Positions 50,793 to 63,940 of a stretch of DNA of 64,000 nt are shown here, one piece after another. The notes beneath the pieces were generated by a model. It made no database searches. It saw only the letters and a program-made list of their open reading frames with translations, and was not told where the DNA came from. The stretch comes from Lichenostomus cassidix (Eukaryota; Chordata; Aves; Passeriformes; Meliphagidae): contig CM039188.1 in the NCBI GenBank assembly GCA_008360975.2, positions 29,911,944-29,975,943 of the forward strand, written 5' to 3'. Within the stretch, counting starts at the first letter, position 1, and each line of letters begins with the position of its first letter. The position numbers were made by a program, and so were the translations under genes.

Positions 50793-53700
50793 AAATCCAT
50801 GCAGGCAGAATCACAAAATAGAAAGGTTTACTGTAGCTCCTGAATGCTGCAAATGGTGAAATGTGCTCAGCTCTGCTCCCTGCACAGATGGAGTGGCAAA
50901 CACCAAGTCAGAAAGGCTGGATAACAGCAACATTGACATCACAAAATTCTGGTCACCCTTCTCAGTGAAACCACTCATAACTGACACAAAACACCTTTCA
51001 GGAGCATGGGCTGTCACCCTTATTTGTTAATAAAAATGCTCTATGACATTGCTTTCCAAACAAACACAGTCTGGTAGCTAACTGTGAAGTAAAATGTGCT
51101 GTTACTCTGATAGTACTGTTTGCCCCACACTTCTGCATTTAAAATAAAAAATGTGTTTTATTGCTGTAAATTAAAACATACATTACTTTTTATAAATTCT
51201 TTGTTAATTAAGCAGGTTTAAAGGCTTGCATACATTGCATATGAATGTGTCCTTCTGAAGTGTAAAAAACCCTCCTAGTTTGTTTTGCCTCTCAAAATTC
51301 AGTACTTTATTTGTAATTGCTTTGGGGAAGGAAACAGCAAGATTCTGACCAACAGGGGAATATTTCAGCCCTCAGAGTGATCCCAGAGATGGGCTAGAAG
51401 TTAGAAGAATTTATTCAGCCAAATTTTCAGGTATTCCACTCCCCAAATGAGCAGCTGTACAGAGTAACTCATCTCATCCTTCATAGTTCATAGTTTCTTA
51501 AACTCTGCAACGCCTCTAGCATTTTAAGGATCTGCTAAATTCCTTAAGCTCCAGTTCCAGCTCTTGAACTCTGCATTGATTTTCCTTAAGTGTCCTCAAA
51601 TAAAACATATAAAGTAGGCCCATGTCTGAAATTCATGTTCCTGCCAGGCACCGCTCCTATGATATATTGCAACAATTCATCAGAGAAAAGCAGCCCTGGT
51701 GATCTATTGCAGTAATACTGCACATTCTTGTAGGAAGGAATGAGCAGGAGCTCCAAACTGAGATCTTGAACAGCTTTTTGAAGCTATCTTCTGGCAAAGG
51801 TACTAACACTTATTGTGTTTGTCAAAAGACCAAATGTTGAATGCAACTTTTTGTGTGCCACTGGTGCACTGATTGGTTATAAACGTGATTCTGCTTCCTA
51901 TCTGCAGGAAGGAATTACAAATATTCAGGATTTTTTGCAGAGGTCTGTAATTAAGGGCTAAATACACACTGATTTGAGCATACTGAAAATATGCTTTGCA
52001 TTTAGAAAGAGAGAAATACATTTTTTAAAACTCCTTTTCTCTGATGTCATTTGAGTCAGAAAAGAGCAAATAAGTGCTACCTGTCAAAAGTGTAATGAAA
52101 ACTGGGCCTCTAACATCTGAAATTTATAGTCTAATGAGGAAAAGCTTCTATACCTTATTCTATTTTTCTAGAGGAAAGGAATTAATTACTCACAGTTAGT
52201 CTTTTAGGCTCAGCAGTACCAGAAATACTTCTCCTTAGCGATGTTTTTACATGGACCTTTTTCACTGAGAAAACGAGTGTGTCTTCCCTCGAAGTCACCT
52301 TTTCTCAATAATTTCCTCTTTGATATCTTTTTTTCACTGACCTGAAAAATCTTGAGCCTTGCCTTAGAGTCCTGCCAGCCTCCCTCCCATGCTCACAGCA
52401 GCTGAGATTCAGCAGGTGGTTCCTGCAGTGATCCCTTGTGTTGTTGCCATGGCTCTTTCAGTTTGCACTCTCAGATGCTTGTGACTAACCCAGGGTACAT
52501 TGAAATTTCACAGAATTCACACAGCCTGAAACTTGTGTCTTCAAACTGTTCTCCTGCTTTATTAGAACATCAAATAATGCTGCTATACATGGAAAAATAA
52601 ATATTGCTTATCATACCCCACCCAGTACTGATGGTTTTTCCGTCTGAACACTTGGGTCAGTATGAAATCAGCTATGCCTTTATACCAGAAGACTAAAAGC
52701 TCACTTTTAGCCTCTGCCTCCACTCATTAAATAAAAAACTATACTGAGTCACCCACAAAACTACATTTCCTTTTGAGGCATCTTTGAGGTGGACATATTT
52801 TCTACAATTTGCTTTCTGTCTGGAGCTCAGCTCTGTTTCTTTCAGGACAAAAATATGACTATTGGTGCTCCACATTCCAGGTACTTGCTCTGGCAGACAG
52901 CTTTGTAAAAGGGATCTCTTCTTAATTTTGGTCAGAAGTTGTATGATGGAGCCAACAATCATTTCTGGATACGAGCTCCATCAAAACTTGTATGTTTTCA
53001 CATGGTTCTGAATTACTCAAACAGGACTTTTTCTGAGAAAATATGCTGCCAGTAATATTTAAAGACATTTTAGCCTCAATGCTTTGGATTTGACCTGCCA
53101 GCACAGCCATGCTGCACTGCAAATGTGTGAAGCTGGGAATGAGCTCAAGGGAAAACTCTAGGTCTGGTCTCTTCTGAGTCTCCACAGTCAACTTTCCTGG
53201 GTCCTTATGATATTTGTTTTGTTTCCTACCCACAAGATTTTGTCATAACCTCTGCCTCTCTTTCAAACTATAAAGGAGAAAAATAAAAAAGCAGAAAGCC
53301 TAGTCTTAAAAAGAAAAAAACTTAGAAGGTAATAGCCCTTTTTTGTTTTCTTAATTTCATTTTTCCTGGACAGCCAACCTTGCTTGGCCCTCTTCCAACC
53401 TCTCTGTCCATGTTAGCACAAAATGTTGCACAGTCTCTTAAGGTTCAGACCAATTATTTCTATGGAGAGAAGGAGATGTACCTCTTTATGTAGCATATGT
53501 AATACACTATGCAAATTGAAAATACAAAGCAGATGAAAAATAACTGAATCTAACTGCCACAAGAATACAGATTTCTGAAGGTGTGGAAATGACCTGAGAT
53601 GCTCACTGCTGCTGTAGCTAGGAATTTTTAAACTGATGACAGTTATTTTCTGTGAGACAGCCAATCTGCCAGCCTGGAAATTAACCTCAAGATTTTAATA

Positions 53701-56556
53701 AGCCTACAGCAGTGGGGTCAGGCAGGTGCCATAACCCCAGCTACAGACACTGCACAACCAGGAAGAGTCAGTTTGTTCCCTCATGAAGGCAAACTGGCTG
53801 GCATCAATCTTGGCTGGCATCTGATGGAAGAAGATTTTACTTCTTCCAGGTGCCACTCGGTTTCTTATCCATTAGATTTCTCTGATGAGTATATTTCTCT
53901 GATATTCTCTCATGAGCCATAGCAGCTTCATCAAGGGAAAAATTACCCATGTGCAGTCTGTGTTGCCTTGGCCTCTGCTGGCTGATCTTGAAATTAGCTG
54001 AGATGTCTCAATCTTGCTTAGCCACACCTAGCTTCCTCTAAGCTGCCTAGTTACATGATTCTGGCTAGAAGAGAGATATTTTTTGTATAACTCATTCTTT
54101 AGTGGGGCTGCACCCTGAACACTTAACTGCTCTGCACTGTCCCTAACTGCATAAATGAGGTGGAATTCCTATTTCCTCATCATGTCTTGGAACACATGCC
54201 CACTTCCTTTTTGTGCAGTAGTTTCCACTGATTTGCGATTTTGCCTTTTCATTCATATCTATATTGTTTGGAAGTACTTCAAAGTTAACATATTTAGGAG
54301 AATATTTCAGATCAGAAAGATTTTAGGTTGGAATCTACAGGCAGAATTTTTGTCAATTTTTGCTTCAGGCTCTAGGTAAAAATGGAGCCTTACTATAATA
54401 GTAATTATGGGTGGTTATTCCTCTTGATTAAAATTAAATTAAGCTGCAGTTGGCAACTAAAAAGATTAAATCATCACATAAAAACTGTCAGCCTTTCATT
54501 TTAAAACATCTGCTAGTTAAGCATGACAGTAGCACTGACGTGGAGTATTTGCCAGATACCTCATCAACAACCACCTTTGTATCATCAGATAATTGAGACA
54601 ATATGGGCTGAAGTGAATCACATTTCAAATGTGACTGCATCTCACACACTACATAGAGCTTAGAAGCCTTCCTTCAGGTCACAGGTAAACAAATCCAATA
54701 TTTTAGGATTATTTAAATCTTCAGATACAGCATTCTCTGGTGATAAGTTGAAAATACTTTTTGGTTGTATCAATATCCAGTGAATTGATGGTTGGGATCT
54801 AAAGGATTTATCTGGCTGCTCTTTTCTTTTCCTGGCCCAGGTTTTCAGTGTCTGTAAATCTCTACAATCCTGCTGATATCAGTACACCAGACTGATTTCT
54901 CTGGCTGACTTTTTCCAAGGGTATTTAGATGTTCACAAATTTCTGAGGACCTGACTACCATGAGCCACCATCTGACCTCTGCCTGTGTCTCCTCTGTACC
55001 AGAAGGTTATATATTTTGGTCGCAGGCATGAAGGGCTGTGTCAGCATACCCAGATCCCTGCCTGGAGCAATCTCTAGGTGAAGAGATCTCCTCTCTGTGA
55101 TGTGCTGTGAGGAAATGCAGATCTGAAACTGCGGGTGCTCTTGGGAGAACCCAGTGTTGTAAGAAGGAAAACTCTAATTCTAAGCTGTGGTTATATTTAG
55201 ATGTTGATTTTGATCTCTTGAAGCTACTCGTGAGGAAGGTCACACACATTCATGGAGTGCAAAATTTAGAAGCTTTTTGATGTACAGAAGTGGAAATAAA
55301 TCGTCCCAGTTTTAAGCGGCTTTTTAATACAGTAATTTAGACTGAGAAATTGACCTCAGCCCTACTGCAGAATCTGTAATGAAAATGTGGTGTGAAGACT
55401 AGAAACCTTTTATTTTTAGGGCAAAAATTCAATGCAAAAATACTGTTTCAGTTTAAATTGTGAATGTTTGAACTCAGGCATGTCAATGAGTAGAGGTGGG
55501 AGGGATCTCTGCAGCCCAGGGCTCATCTCACTGGGGATCTGTTGCTCCTACTGAATTGCTTCCACTGCTGCTCCCCACACCAGGTGCTTCTCAAAATTAA
55601 TTCTTTATTTGGAAATATCTTGCCTACCATCGGGCTTTTAACTTTTGCTAAACTGACAACTCAGCTGAGGCTTCTGGGTAATAAATATATGAATATCAGG
55701 ACAACTTTAGAAATCTAGTGAATTTAGCTGGAAAACAATTGGTACTGTAGCTTTGAGAAAGAAAAGAAACTTAATTAGCTCTTCGACAAAATAGTTTCTA
55801 AAACTCAATACAGCACTGGCTTCTCTGCTTATTACCTACATGCAATGAAAGCACAAAGGAAAATAATTAAAGACACTGAGCAGTCATTAGAAGTTGCTGC
55901 CCTTCAGCACTGAGCTCCATTGTCAGTGCTCAGTGAGAATTGACTGCTCTCCTCAGTCAGCAAGATGGAGGTCAAGTGGAAATGACTCTTTTGGATGCTT
56001 TCTGAAGGAATTTGCCATTTCTACTGCTCCCAAACTTTCACACACTGGCTTCTGTGCTTCACTTAAGAGATCAAATCTATGACACTATATTTTATACTAA
56101 AATTGTGGAACAAAAATCCAGAGCTGCAGAAAGAATAATTTTATTCAATAATGTGATCGATTAAAATTTCATAGGAAAATCTTGGCCCATATGTTGCAAC
56201 TCTCTGTTAACTTTTTTTAATGTGGAAATCTATTTATCAATACTTATGTGGGAATCTGACACAGGGATATTTACTCACAGTGAAGAAATCTGCCAGCAAA
56301 CAAATGTCCTTATTTTAGTGCTTGACAGTCAAGTTAATGCCTTTTGTTAATTTGGAAATGTTCAGATGGACTATGTAATGTCATATGTAATGTGATTATT
56401 TATTGATGTACAGAGTGTTTATTCAGACATCATGGAGTATTATTATTATTGGTATTGTTATCATATTTTATTTGCTGACTGTTTTCAGTTGCCTGACATT
56501 TACAAACTTACACATCTCTCTATTAAAAGACTTGACCTCTTACACATTCTGCATTG

Positions 56557-56570
56557 AAAAAAAAAAAAAA
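56557..56570. repeat. Poly(A) tract, 14 bases
   Basis: A14 run. It is preceded by ordinary unique sequence, with no recognised retroposon. Confidence 0.9.
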
Positions 56571-56663
56571 TACTCCCAATGGACTAGGAGTCCAGTGGAT
56601 TTCCAGGGGTCTGTTTTCATCTCTGCCCTGCCATGTGCCCTCTGGACTGCTCTGTGTCTCACA

Positions 56664-56720
56664 CCTCTTGGCTGTGACATATGAAATATCTCATGCCTCT
56701 TGGCCTGTGATATGTAATTG
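56664..56720. repeat. 32-bp imperfect tandem duplication
   Basis: Units begin at 56664 and 56696, each with 'cctcttggc' followed by 'tgtgacatatga' or 'ctgtgatatgta'. The second copy is diverged and partial, so this is an older local duplication. Confidence 0.75.
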
Positions 56721-59308
56721 GTACAGGAAGGAAGGTTCACCACTCCTGGTTTCACACACAGCTACATGAATGACTTCATCCTAAGAACCTAGAATTGGGT
56801 ATTATAGGTTATTTTGCAGCTGAAACACTCCACTCTCAATTTTCAACCCAGGCAGACATTGCTTTATATTATTTATGTTTTATAGCACCTTTCAAAAGAG
56901 AAAATTAAAATCATTACTCTCTTCTCTTCAAATGAAAATGTAGGTTGAAGCACTGCCTTCTGCATTAACCCAAAGTGCACATGGCTCCATCTGGATCATC
57001 AGATGGACTTTTTTCTTCCCCATCAGTTCAAAGGTTAATATTTGTTCTACTCTGTCTTCCAATTGGCTCTTTTAGGTTATCTGCTGCAGATCCTTATACA
57101 TAGCGGGGAAAAACCCCCAAAAAAGACCACAAAGATTCTTTCCATGTCTACAAATTCTCTCCAGTGATAAAGAATCTCTCTCACCTTTGCTCACCTAGAG
57201 AGGTGATGTAGAACACTCCACAGGTTTAATCTCAGCTCTCAGATCCTCCTGCCATGTGTGTTGTATGGATCTTGTATGGATTTTGTTTCTGTTTTCCAAG
57301 GAAAGAGAATATCTTCCTCAATATGTTCTGACACATTCCAGGTCTCTCCTGTCTGTCCTCATGGTGATATTAAATACTCTACTTGAAAAAACTTACAGGC
57401 TTCAGCAGAGTAAGGCCAATGTGTCTATTAAATTGTTCTTTGCAATATGGGAGCTAAAGAAATGCAGTTAGTTCCAATATGAAATTATGATTGCTGCTGG
57501 AGTGAAGTGCACTTTCAAAGCAGAAAGGAAAATGGCCAGAAGAGATACAATCTCTTAAACTGTTTAAAATTAACATATTGTACTAAACCAAAATTAGGCA
57601 TAATTGTAGCACTTAATATAACCTGTCAAGAGATGTTTTAATGAGCTCTGTTCAAATACTGCTGCCAAAGAACGAGATTTTTTTTCAGTTCTATTTCAAA
57701 AAGTAATTTCAAACCTTGAAATATTATTTTTTTGAATACTAGTAATGGGAAGCGTGATGTTTGCAAGGATAATCGTCATCCTATTTTGGCCTAATATGGT
57801 TTCTCTTCACATTTTTTCTTCATGGAGACAGATTCTAACCCCCAAAATAGCATGCAAATGCTTTGCAGAACAGAAAAAAAGTTTTCAATTTTATTTTGCT
57901 GTAAAAAACTCTAAATAATTAATCATACTTGAGGTGGTAAACCCAATAGATTTTTAAATACTATTTACTTAATAGTTTCTTTTTTTGACAGGGTATGAAG
58001 CACATAAAGTTCTTTTAAAATCTGGATAAAAGTGCTTGGACAAGTAGTCTGTTGATCTATTTTTATTACAAAAGCTTAATTAGTGCAAAAAGTAAGACAG
58101 CATCATAAATTACTTAAAATGTATTTTTCAGTTAGTAATCAAAATTAATTTGTTTAACACAGATCATGGTTTTCTTATTTACTGTGTCTGAGCTATTTTG
58201 CCCTGAATGTTTGCAGTTATCTCCCTGCTGGATCTACTCATACCACAGTACACCTTGTTCCTCTACTGCTCTCTGCATTGGTTCTCCTGACCAAACTGTT
58301 CTGCTTAATTCTGGATTTCAAATGTACCTTTAAAATTTTACAGGGGGTACTTTAGTGCTGAGTAATTTGCAAAGTACCAAATTTTATAGTCTATTTTTTC
58401 ATCACGAGGATAACCTAAGATGAGTTTTATCTTGAACACCAGCTTGGTCTTGGGAAAAACAGAGTAGAACCACAGCGAAGCCTTTGCAAGGACTAAATGC
58501 AATTTCTGTCTTTTCCATAGGAAGTTGCATAAATGTACAAATAAATCTGCAATACAGTGGAAAGAAAACAGATACTACTGTGCAAATACCAGCACTCCTT
58601 ATAAAGGCAGACTAGAACTGTATGAGATTCAAATGGAGTGGACCAGTGGTGAACTCCCTCGTGCAAACCAAGTCTATGAAACTGCATAAGGTCAAACAGA
58701 AGAATCCATTTAGGACATTATTTAATTAAAGTTTCCTCACCGCAAGTTTCTGTAAATAACAAGGAAAGTTATGCACTCTCAGGAGTGCAGCTCACACCTT
58801 CAGCAGTCAGCTTTCCAGTAGAAATAATCTCCACACAAATTACTTTCTGGAGATCATTAGGAGAATATTGTATGGTACCTTTGTTATTCTGTGGGAGTCT
58901 GCACATCTCCAAGGACAGGAGCTCTTGCTAAACAGTGGATATTTATGTGCAGAAAATCCAATCTATTTAATAGTCAGGAGATTTTGTGCCGTAGTTACCC
59001 AAGACTTCTCTCTTAAAAGCCAATCTAATGCAAAAACACTTTGGTAGGTTTGTTTCTTAAATAAAGGTATTCCCAACAAATAATACAGGTATTTCTGGGC
59101 TGCAGTGTTTATATATTTATTACATAGATAAAGTTGAGAAATTATTAAAGGACTTCATTTCTAGTTAGAAAGCCTTTAGCTAAGTCATCTGCCCTGTACT
59201 CTATCATAGGTATATCAAAGGCTTTTTCAGCATCAAAGGGTATGGCTGCAGTAATTTTTTTACCCTGTGTTCTTTGATGTGTTTGCTAGATTTTGATATT
59301 TTCAGTGG

Positions 59309-59351
59309 CTGACACTTTCTATCAAAAAACAGCCTGACACTTTCCATCAAA
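59309..59351. repeat. 25-bp period direct repeat
   Basis: 'ctgacactttctatcaaa' at 59309-59326 recurs at 59334-59351 with a single C/T difference. The spacer is 7 bases. Confidence 0.9.
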
Positions 59352-60394
59352 GAAGGATGGATGATGAATTTCCAAAGACCTTTTGCTTTCCTTATACCTT
59401 TGCAGATGGATAGTCCTGCAGAAGTTTACTCAGTATATTATGACCATAGTCAGAAATTTCATGTAGTTGTGATTAGGAATCCTCTGATCTTCAGCTGTTC
59501 AGATCCTTACAGTTATTATCTACACAGTTACATGAAAAACATGGAGAAAGGCTTCTGTTATTTTTTGTGGGTTTTAATACTTTATAATGGAAGTTCAGAG
59601 TTAGCAGTGTAATTCATTAGTTTTTTATGGTAGTCTCTTAATTTTATTTTTCTGAAGTGGCAAAAAAATTTAGGGATTTCTGTCCATCATGAACCAAATT
59701 ATTTTTCCTATCAAGTTACAGTCAAACACACCAAAAGTTGGAATACTCAGTGCTTAAATGAATCAGTGTTAACAGAAATGAAGAAAGACATCCCAGACTT
59801 ATTCCCAGCTCAGGGGGAAATGTCATCCGTTTTAGAATTAACATCTAGAAAGGTGGTTCAGAATAAAATGGGGAGAAGTGAAAACACACTCAGAATTGCA
59901 TTTAGGCATCAGCTATCAAACTCATTTATAACCCTGAGAAGGGCTTTAAGAATTAATAAAATAAACATTTAAAATAAGCTTCCAGAAAGTGAAAAGGTGT
60001 TAACTGGTGAAGAGAAGAAAGTGAATTTGCTGGTTTTATGTCCTTATAGAAGAACTGGCATGAGATCTGAGAATACAAAATAAGTGTTAGCAAGGAACAA
60101 AACCGCGAACTTCAAAAATGTTCTAAAATTATCAGTGTTTATTTGAACGTTTGGGAAGTGATCATGAGTTTAAATTATTATACTAAGAATGCAGAAGAAA
60201 AAGAAATGTCTGAAATTCATGCAAGAAGACATTACTGAGTTTAAGGTTGATATGCTTAATCTCTGCACCTAAAACTGCTCTGGTTTGATTCTGTAAATGC
60301 TTCTCTGCCATCAAAAGGCAGGAAGCACTGCCAGGCCAGGGAACTTGAGACAGTGTCTAAGCTGTTTGCTGTCTTGGGAAAGAGGAAACAGAGA

Positions 60395-60550
60395 ACAGAA
60401 TTATGGAATTGTTGAGGTTGGGAAAGACCTTTAAGGTCACTGAGTTCAAAAATTAACCCAGCACTGCCAGGTACCCCACTAGACCATGTCCCCAAGTGCC
60501 ACATCTGCACAGCTTTTGTCTCCTCCAGGGTTGGGCACTTCCCTGTTCCA
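60395..60550 (-). mobile_element. CR1 LINE 3' fragment
   Basis: The plus strand shows the reverse complement of an avian CR1 3' end: 'acagaattatggaattgttg', 'aggttgggaaagaccttta', 'ttaacccagcactgccaggt', 'ccactagaccatgtcccca', 'agtgccacatctgcac', 'cctccagggttgggcactt' and 'ccctgttcca'. Similarity is high, comparable with the copy at 3773-4127, with small internal deletions near 60530-60545. The copy stops abruptly at about 60550, exactly where a 12-bp inverted repeat begins. No coding potential remains. Confidence 0.92.
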
Positions 60551-60597
60551 GTTATATGGTGAACCATGTCATAATGTCAACCAGGTCACCATATAAC
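60551..60597. repeat. 12-bp inverted repeat abutting CR1
   Basis: GTTATATGGTGA (60551-60562) and TCACCATATAAC (60586-60597) are exact reverse complements around a 23-base spacer. The left arm begins exactly where similarity to the minus-strand CR1 fragment stops. The geometry is that of short terminal inverted repeats, but the 23-base interior holds no recognisable sequence. Confidence 0.85.
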
Positions 60598-63500
60598 AGT
60601 CAACCAAAAGATAATATCCAGGGGAGTCTGTACAATTCTGACTGGCTTTGAATACTCTTGTGTATTAAATATTGAAGTCAAAATATTTGTTTATTACAGA
60701 TGCAAATTCTATGTAAAATTGCTAAGCCTAATGAAATTGATATAGATTCTTTAGATTTTAGTGACTGCAGCAATTGGATTTTTTTTTTTGCTTTAAAACA
60801 ATTAAATTTAGTAAACTATTTCAGATAAACAATAATAGACCTCTTTTTTTCCATGCAAATGAACAATGACTTTTGTTATTAGGTTTAATTACTTCCAAGT
60901 GTCTAATATTTCTTCACACCAATGAAAATAGCCACCACATTAGTTGGTGCTGGTGCCTTAGTGGGATTACAGAAATTTCCATTGGGTTAATGATCTTAGG
61001 AACAAACATTTTGCACAATCTCAATATATGTTTTAGTCACTTAGAAAATAATCAGAAAAAGGTATGCTTAGGAATGCATTTTTCTATTTTCAGCAGGATC
61101 CACTGTCTGCTGTGTTCCACTGTCGAGTTTAAAATGACCTTTGGCTGCACTGTTCCTCACTGCTTGCCTTATTTCCTAAATTACTGTCATTTGTCAGACT
61201 ACAAGATTTCTTTTGTTATTCTCTTAATGAATACAGACCCACCCCCCAAGTACTGAGCAAGTTTTGTTATCTGTAAGGACTTTAAGGTTCCTTCTGCCTA
61301 CATTTTTCTGATAATATCTATTTATCCTGAAAGTCTCATGTGACCCATGTTAATTTTTTTTGGATGGGTTGTCCCTGCTAACCTTTCAGCCAGGAATCTG
61401 CAATATTTTTTAGCTCTTAAGTTGAACCTTATAAAAATAACACTGCTGATAGGAAAATGCTTTTCTCCCTCTTGATACTCTCAAGATATATTTCAGTTTT
61501 CTTTGCAATATTTGATTTTTTTAAAAAATCTTGTCAAAGAAGGAACGTATGAGGGGCAGTGGTAGGGGAAAAGGGCAAACAACTAGTCAATATTTTAAAC
61601 ATAAGAAAGATCCTTGCCTCAGGTTTACCAAGATATTTTGCATTGGTCTCATTGAAATTAATAATAGCATCTCCAGTACACTGAAAGGATCAGAGTTCAT
61701 TTCAGTGCTGAGTGCTTTTGAAACTCCTTTCCCATTTCTACTTAGCAGTCACCTTAATTTTCTTTTCCCTGAGTTAGTAAACAGCTTTAAAAACCCTCAT
61801 TAAAAGCAGCACACAAACCTGGCAGGCTATTTGCCCACTTCCAGTTGGAAGATGTAGAAAGAGGCAGCCAGACCACCTGCCATTGCTTAAATCACTGCCA
61901 CTATTAGGTTAATTTTAATTCACTTAAGTTCAGCCCATGGCTGCCTTTCTTTTTCCACCCAGATAAGCAGAGGAAACAGGTGGAGGTTTTTATTAGTGTA
62001 ATTAGGTGTATCTTAGCAATGTGTGAGGCAGAGCAGACTGTGGAGGAGGAGGGCTTGTCCTGCTGAGCTAGGTGGGTGTGAGTTCACTGCCCTTGCATAA
62101 TGTGGTGGTTTTAATGGTGTCAACACTGAGCAGAGGCTGAAATATATAGAAGTGGGGTAGTTTTATTGTCGTGAAGGATAAAATGCAAGCTCTATAGTAG
62201 TAATTCCTCACACTGGGTTATTTTAGACAGTTTATTCCTCCAGAAACATTTGTAAAGCTTCAAAGCTGCCCTGAAACCTTCATCATTTGAAGTCCAGCGG
62301 CATTTTGGCACAGTTTCCAATGTTAACAGGGTGCCCTTTTGGGCATCCCCTGCCGAGGTGCCAGGAAACACCTCCACTTCATCTGCCCCCTGAGAGCCTC
62401 ACTGAAGCCAACACAAAAATCTAATCCACCTCTCTGTTGTTCTAATGCATTAAATTGCTGAGATTAAAAAGAAAAAAAAAACCAACAAAACAGTGTAACA
62501 CATTTTTAAAGGCATTAATTTTCTTTCACTTCTCATTTCTGTCACTGTGCTCTTATGGAGGAGGCCCTGTTTGTTTAGTATTTGATCTCTTCTATCACTG
62601 TTGTCAATGCTTGACAAATTATGCTGAATATTAGTAAATTTTGCAGGACTTGAAGAAGATAATTTTCACAGGAATTTTTAAGAGTGTGATGAACGCCTTT
62701 AGTAATTTTATTTTTGAAGTTAGGTCTCCTGTGTTTATTCATTCTTTCGTTTTTGCTGTTTGCACACAATAGTGAGGAGATTGCATTTCTTAAATCCTGT
62801 TGAGCTTACAGTTATTCAAAGGAAATACTTAAAATTCATAGACATTAATTCAGTAGTATTAACAATTGTTTGTTAAGTTAATACTTAGACACAAGAAAGC
62901 TACTTTACAGCAATAAAAGCTATGTGAACTCAAGTTACTGATAGTAGTATCAAATATGACACTAGAAAGAGTATGGGACTGAAAACTGAAGAGCTTAGTG
63001 TTTAATTTTTGAATAATGGGTTGATTTAAGTACTCATTTCCCCTGATATTTAAGTACCTTTAATGCTCTGAAATTCTCAGTGAGAATGATGACTGTTGTA
63101 ACAAAGTAAAATAGAAAACAATTTCCAGATTGCTAAAGATCCTTTTAACTAAACTGAAAACAACTCTTCCTTTCTCATTACTTATAGAAAATGAACTTTT
63201 AAAAATAGTTTCATTAGTCCTTTTCTGGCATACCAGGGAACCTTTGCTCAGAAAAACTCAAACTGATCTATGGACAAGAAATAATTGCTGTTAAAAAAGG
63301 CAAACAACATTTTATCTCACAGATAAAATCATAGACATTGTCTTTGTATTACCTAAATATGAATCAGTAAAATTGGTGTTTCATAACTTAAAACTTGGGA
63401 TAAATGTTTTCAGCAGAAATCAGTCTTTTAAGAAAAGGCAGTTATAAACTTCACCCTGCCCTCCCAACCCTCATGGTGATCTCAACTCTGAAATAGCACA

Positions 63501-63940
63501 GAGGAACCAAAATTCCCATTCTCCTCAGTAACAGGACCTTGGCCAGGAGAAGCAAAGGCAACAATCTTTGATTTTAGTCACTTGGGATGTGATTCCTTCT
63601 TTCCCAGAGGTTTTGTTTTAAGGGAGGGTGAGCTATGAGCATGTATTCAAGTGCAACATTTCACAGGAATATTTGAAGGCCTTGTATGCAGTTATAAAGT
63701 GCTTGGAGCTTTTCTTTGAAACCATAATGAACCTCATTTCTACCATTTCCCAGTTAAAGGAAATGTGTTAATAAAACATTTGAAAAGCCATTAGGTTTAG
63801 AATCCCTAAATTGTTTCCCACATATTTTCCAGGGCCCCTGTAGTTGTTTTTGTTTGTTTATAATTATATTTTAATTTTACGTTTGCAGTTTTCTGTGTTC
63901 TTACAATTAGTCTCAATAATTTAATCTGTTAACTCTGTAA
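60598..63940. other. Unique noncoding sequence
   Basis: AT-rich sequence with T and A runs and no recognised repeat or exon. The open frame at 60873-61256 (127 codons) is rich in Cys, His and Ile, without any domain. Confidence 0.6.

Larger units (their letters stand above)
50793..60394. other. Unique noncoding sequence
   Basis: No gene or named repeat recognised apart from the small tandem duplications listed. Short CpG-retaining AT-rich patches lie at about 55295-55350, 57735-57800 and 60085-60210. They could be conserved noncoding elements, but this is untested. Confidence 0.6.
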
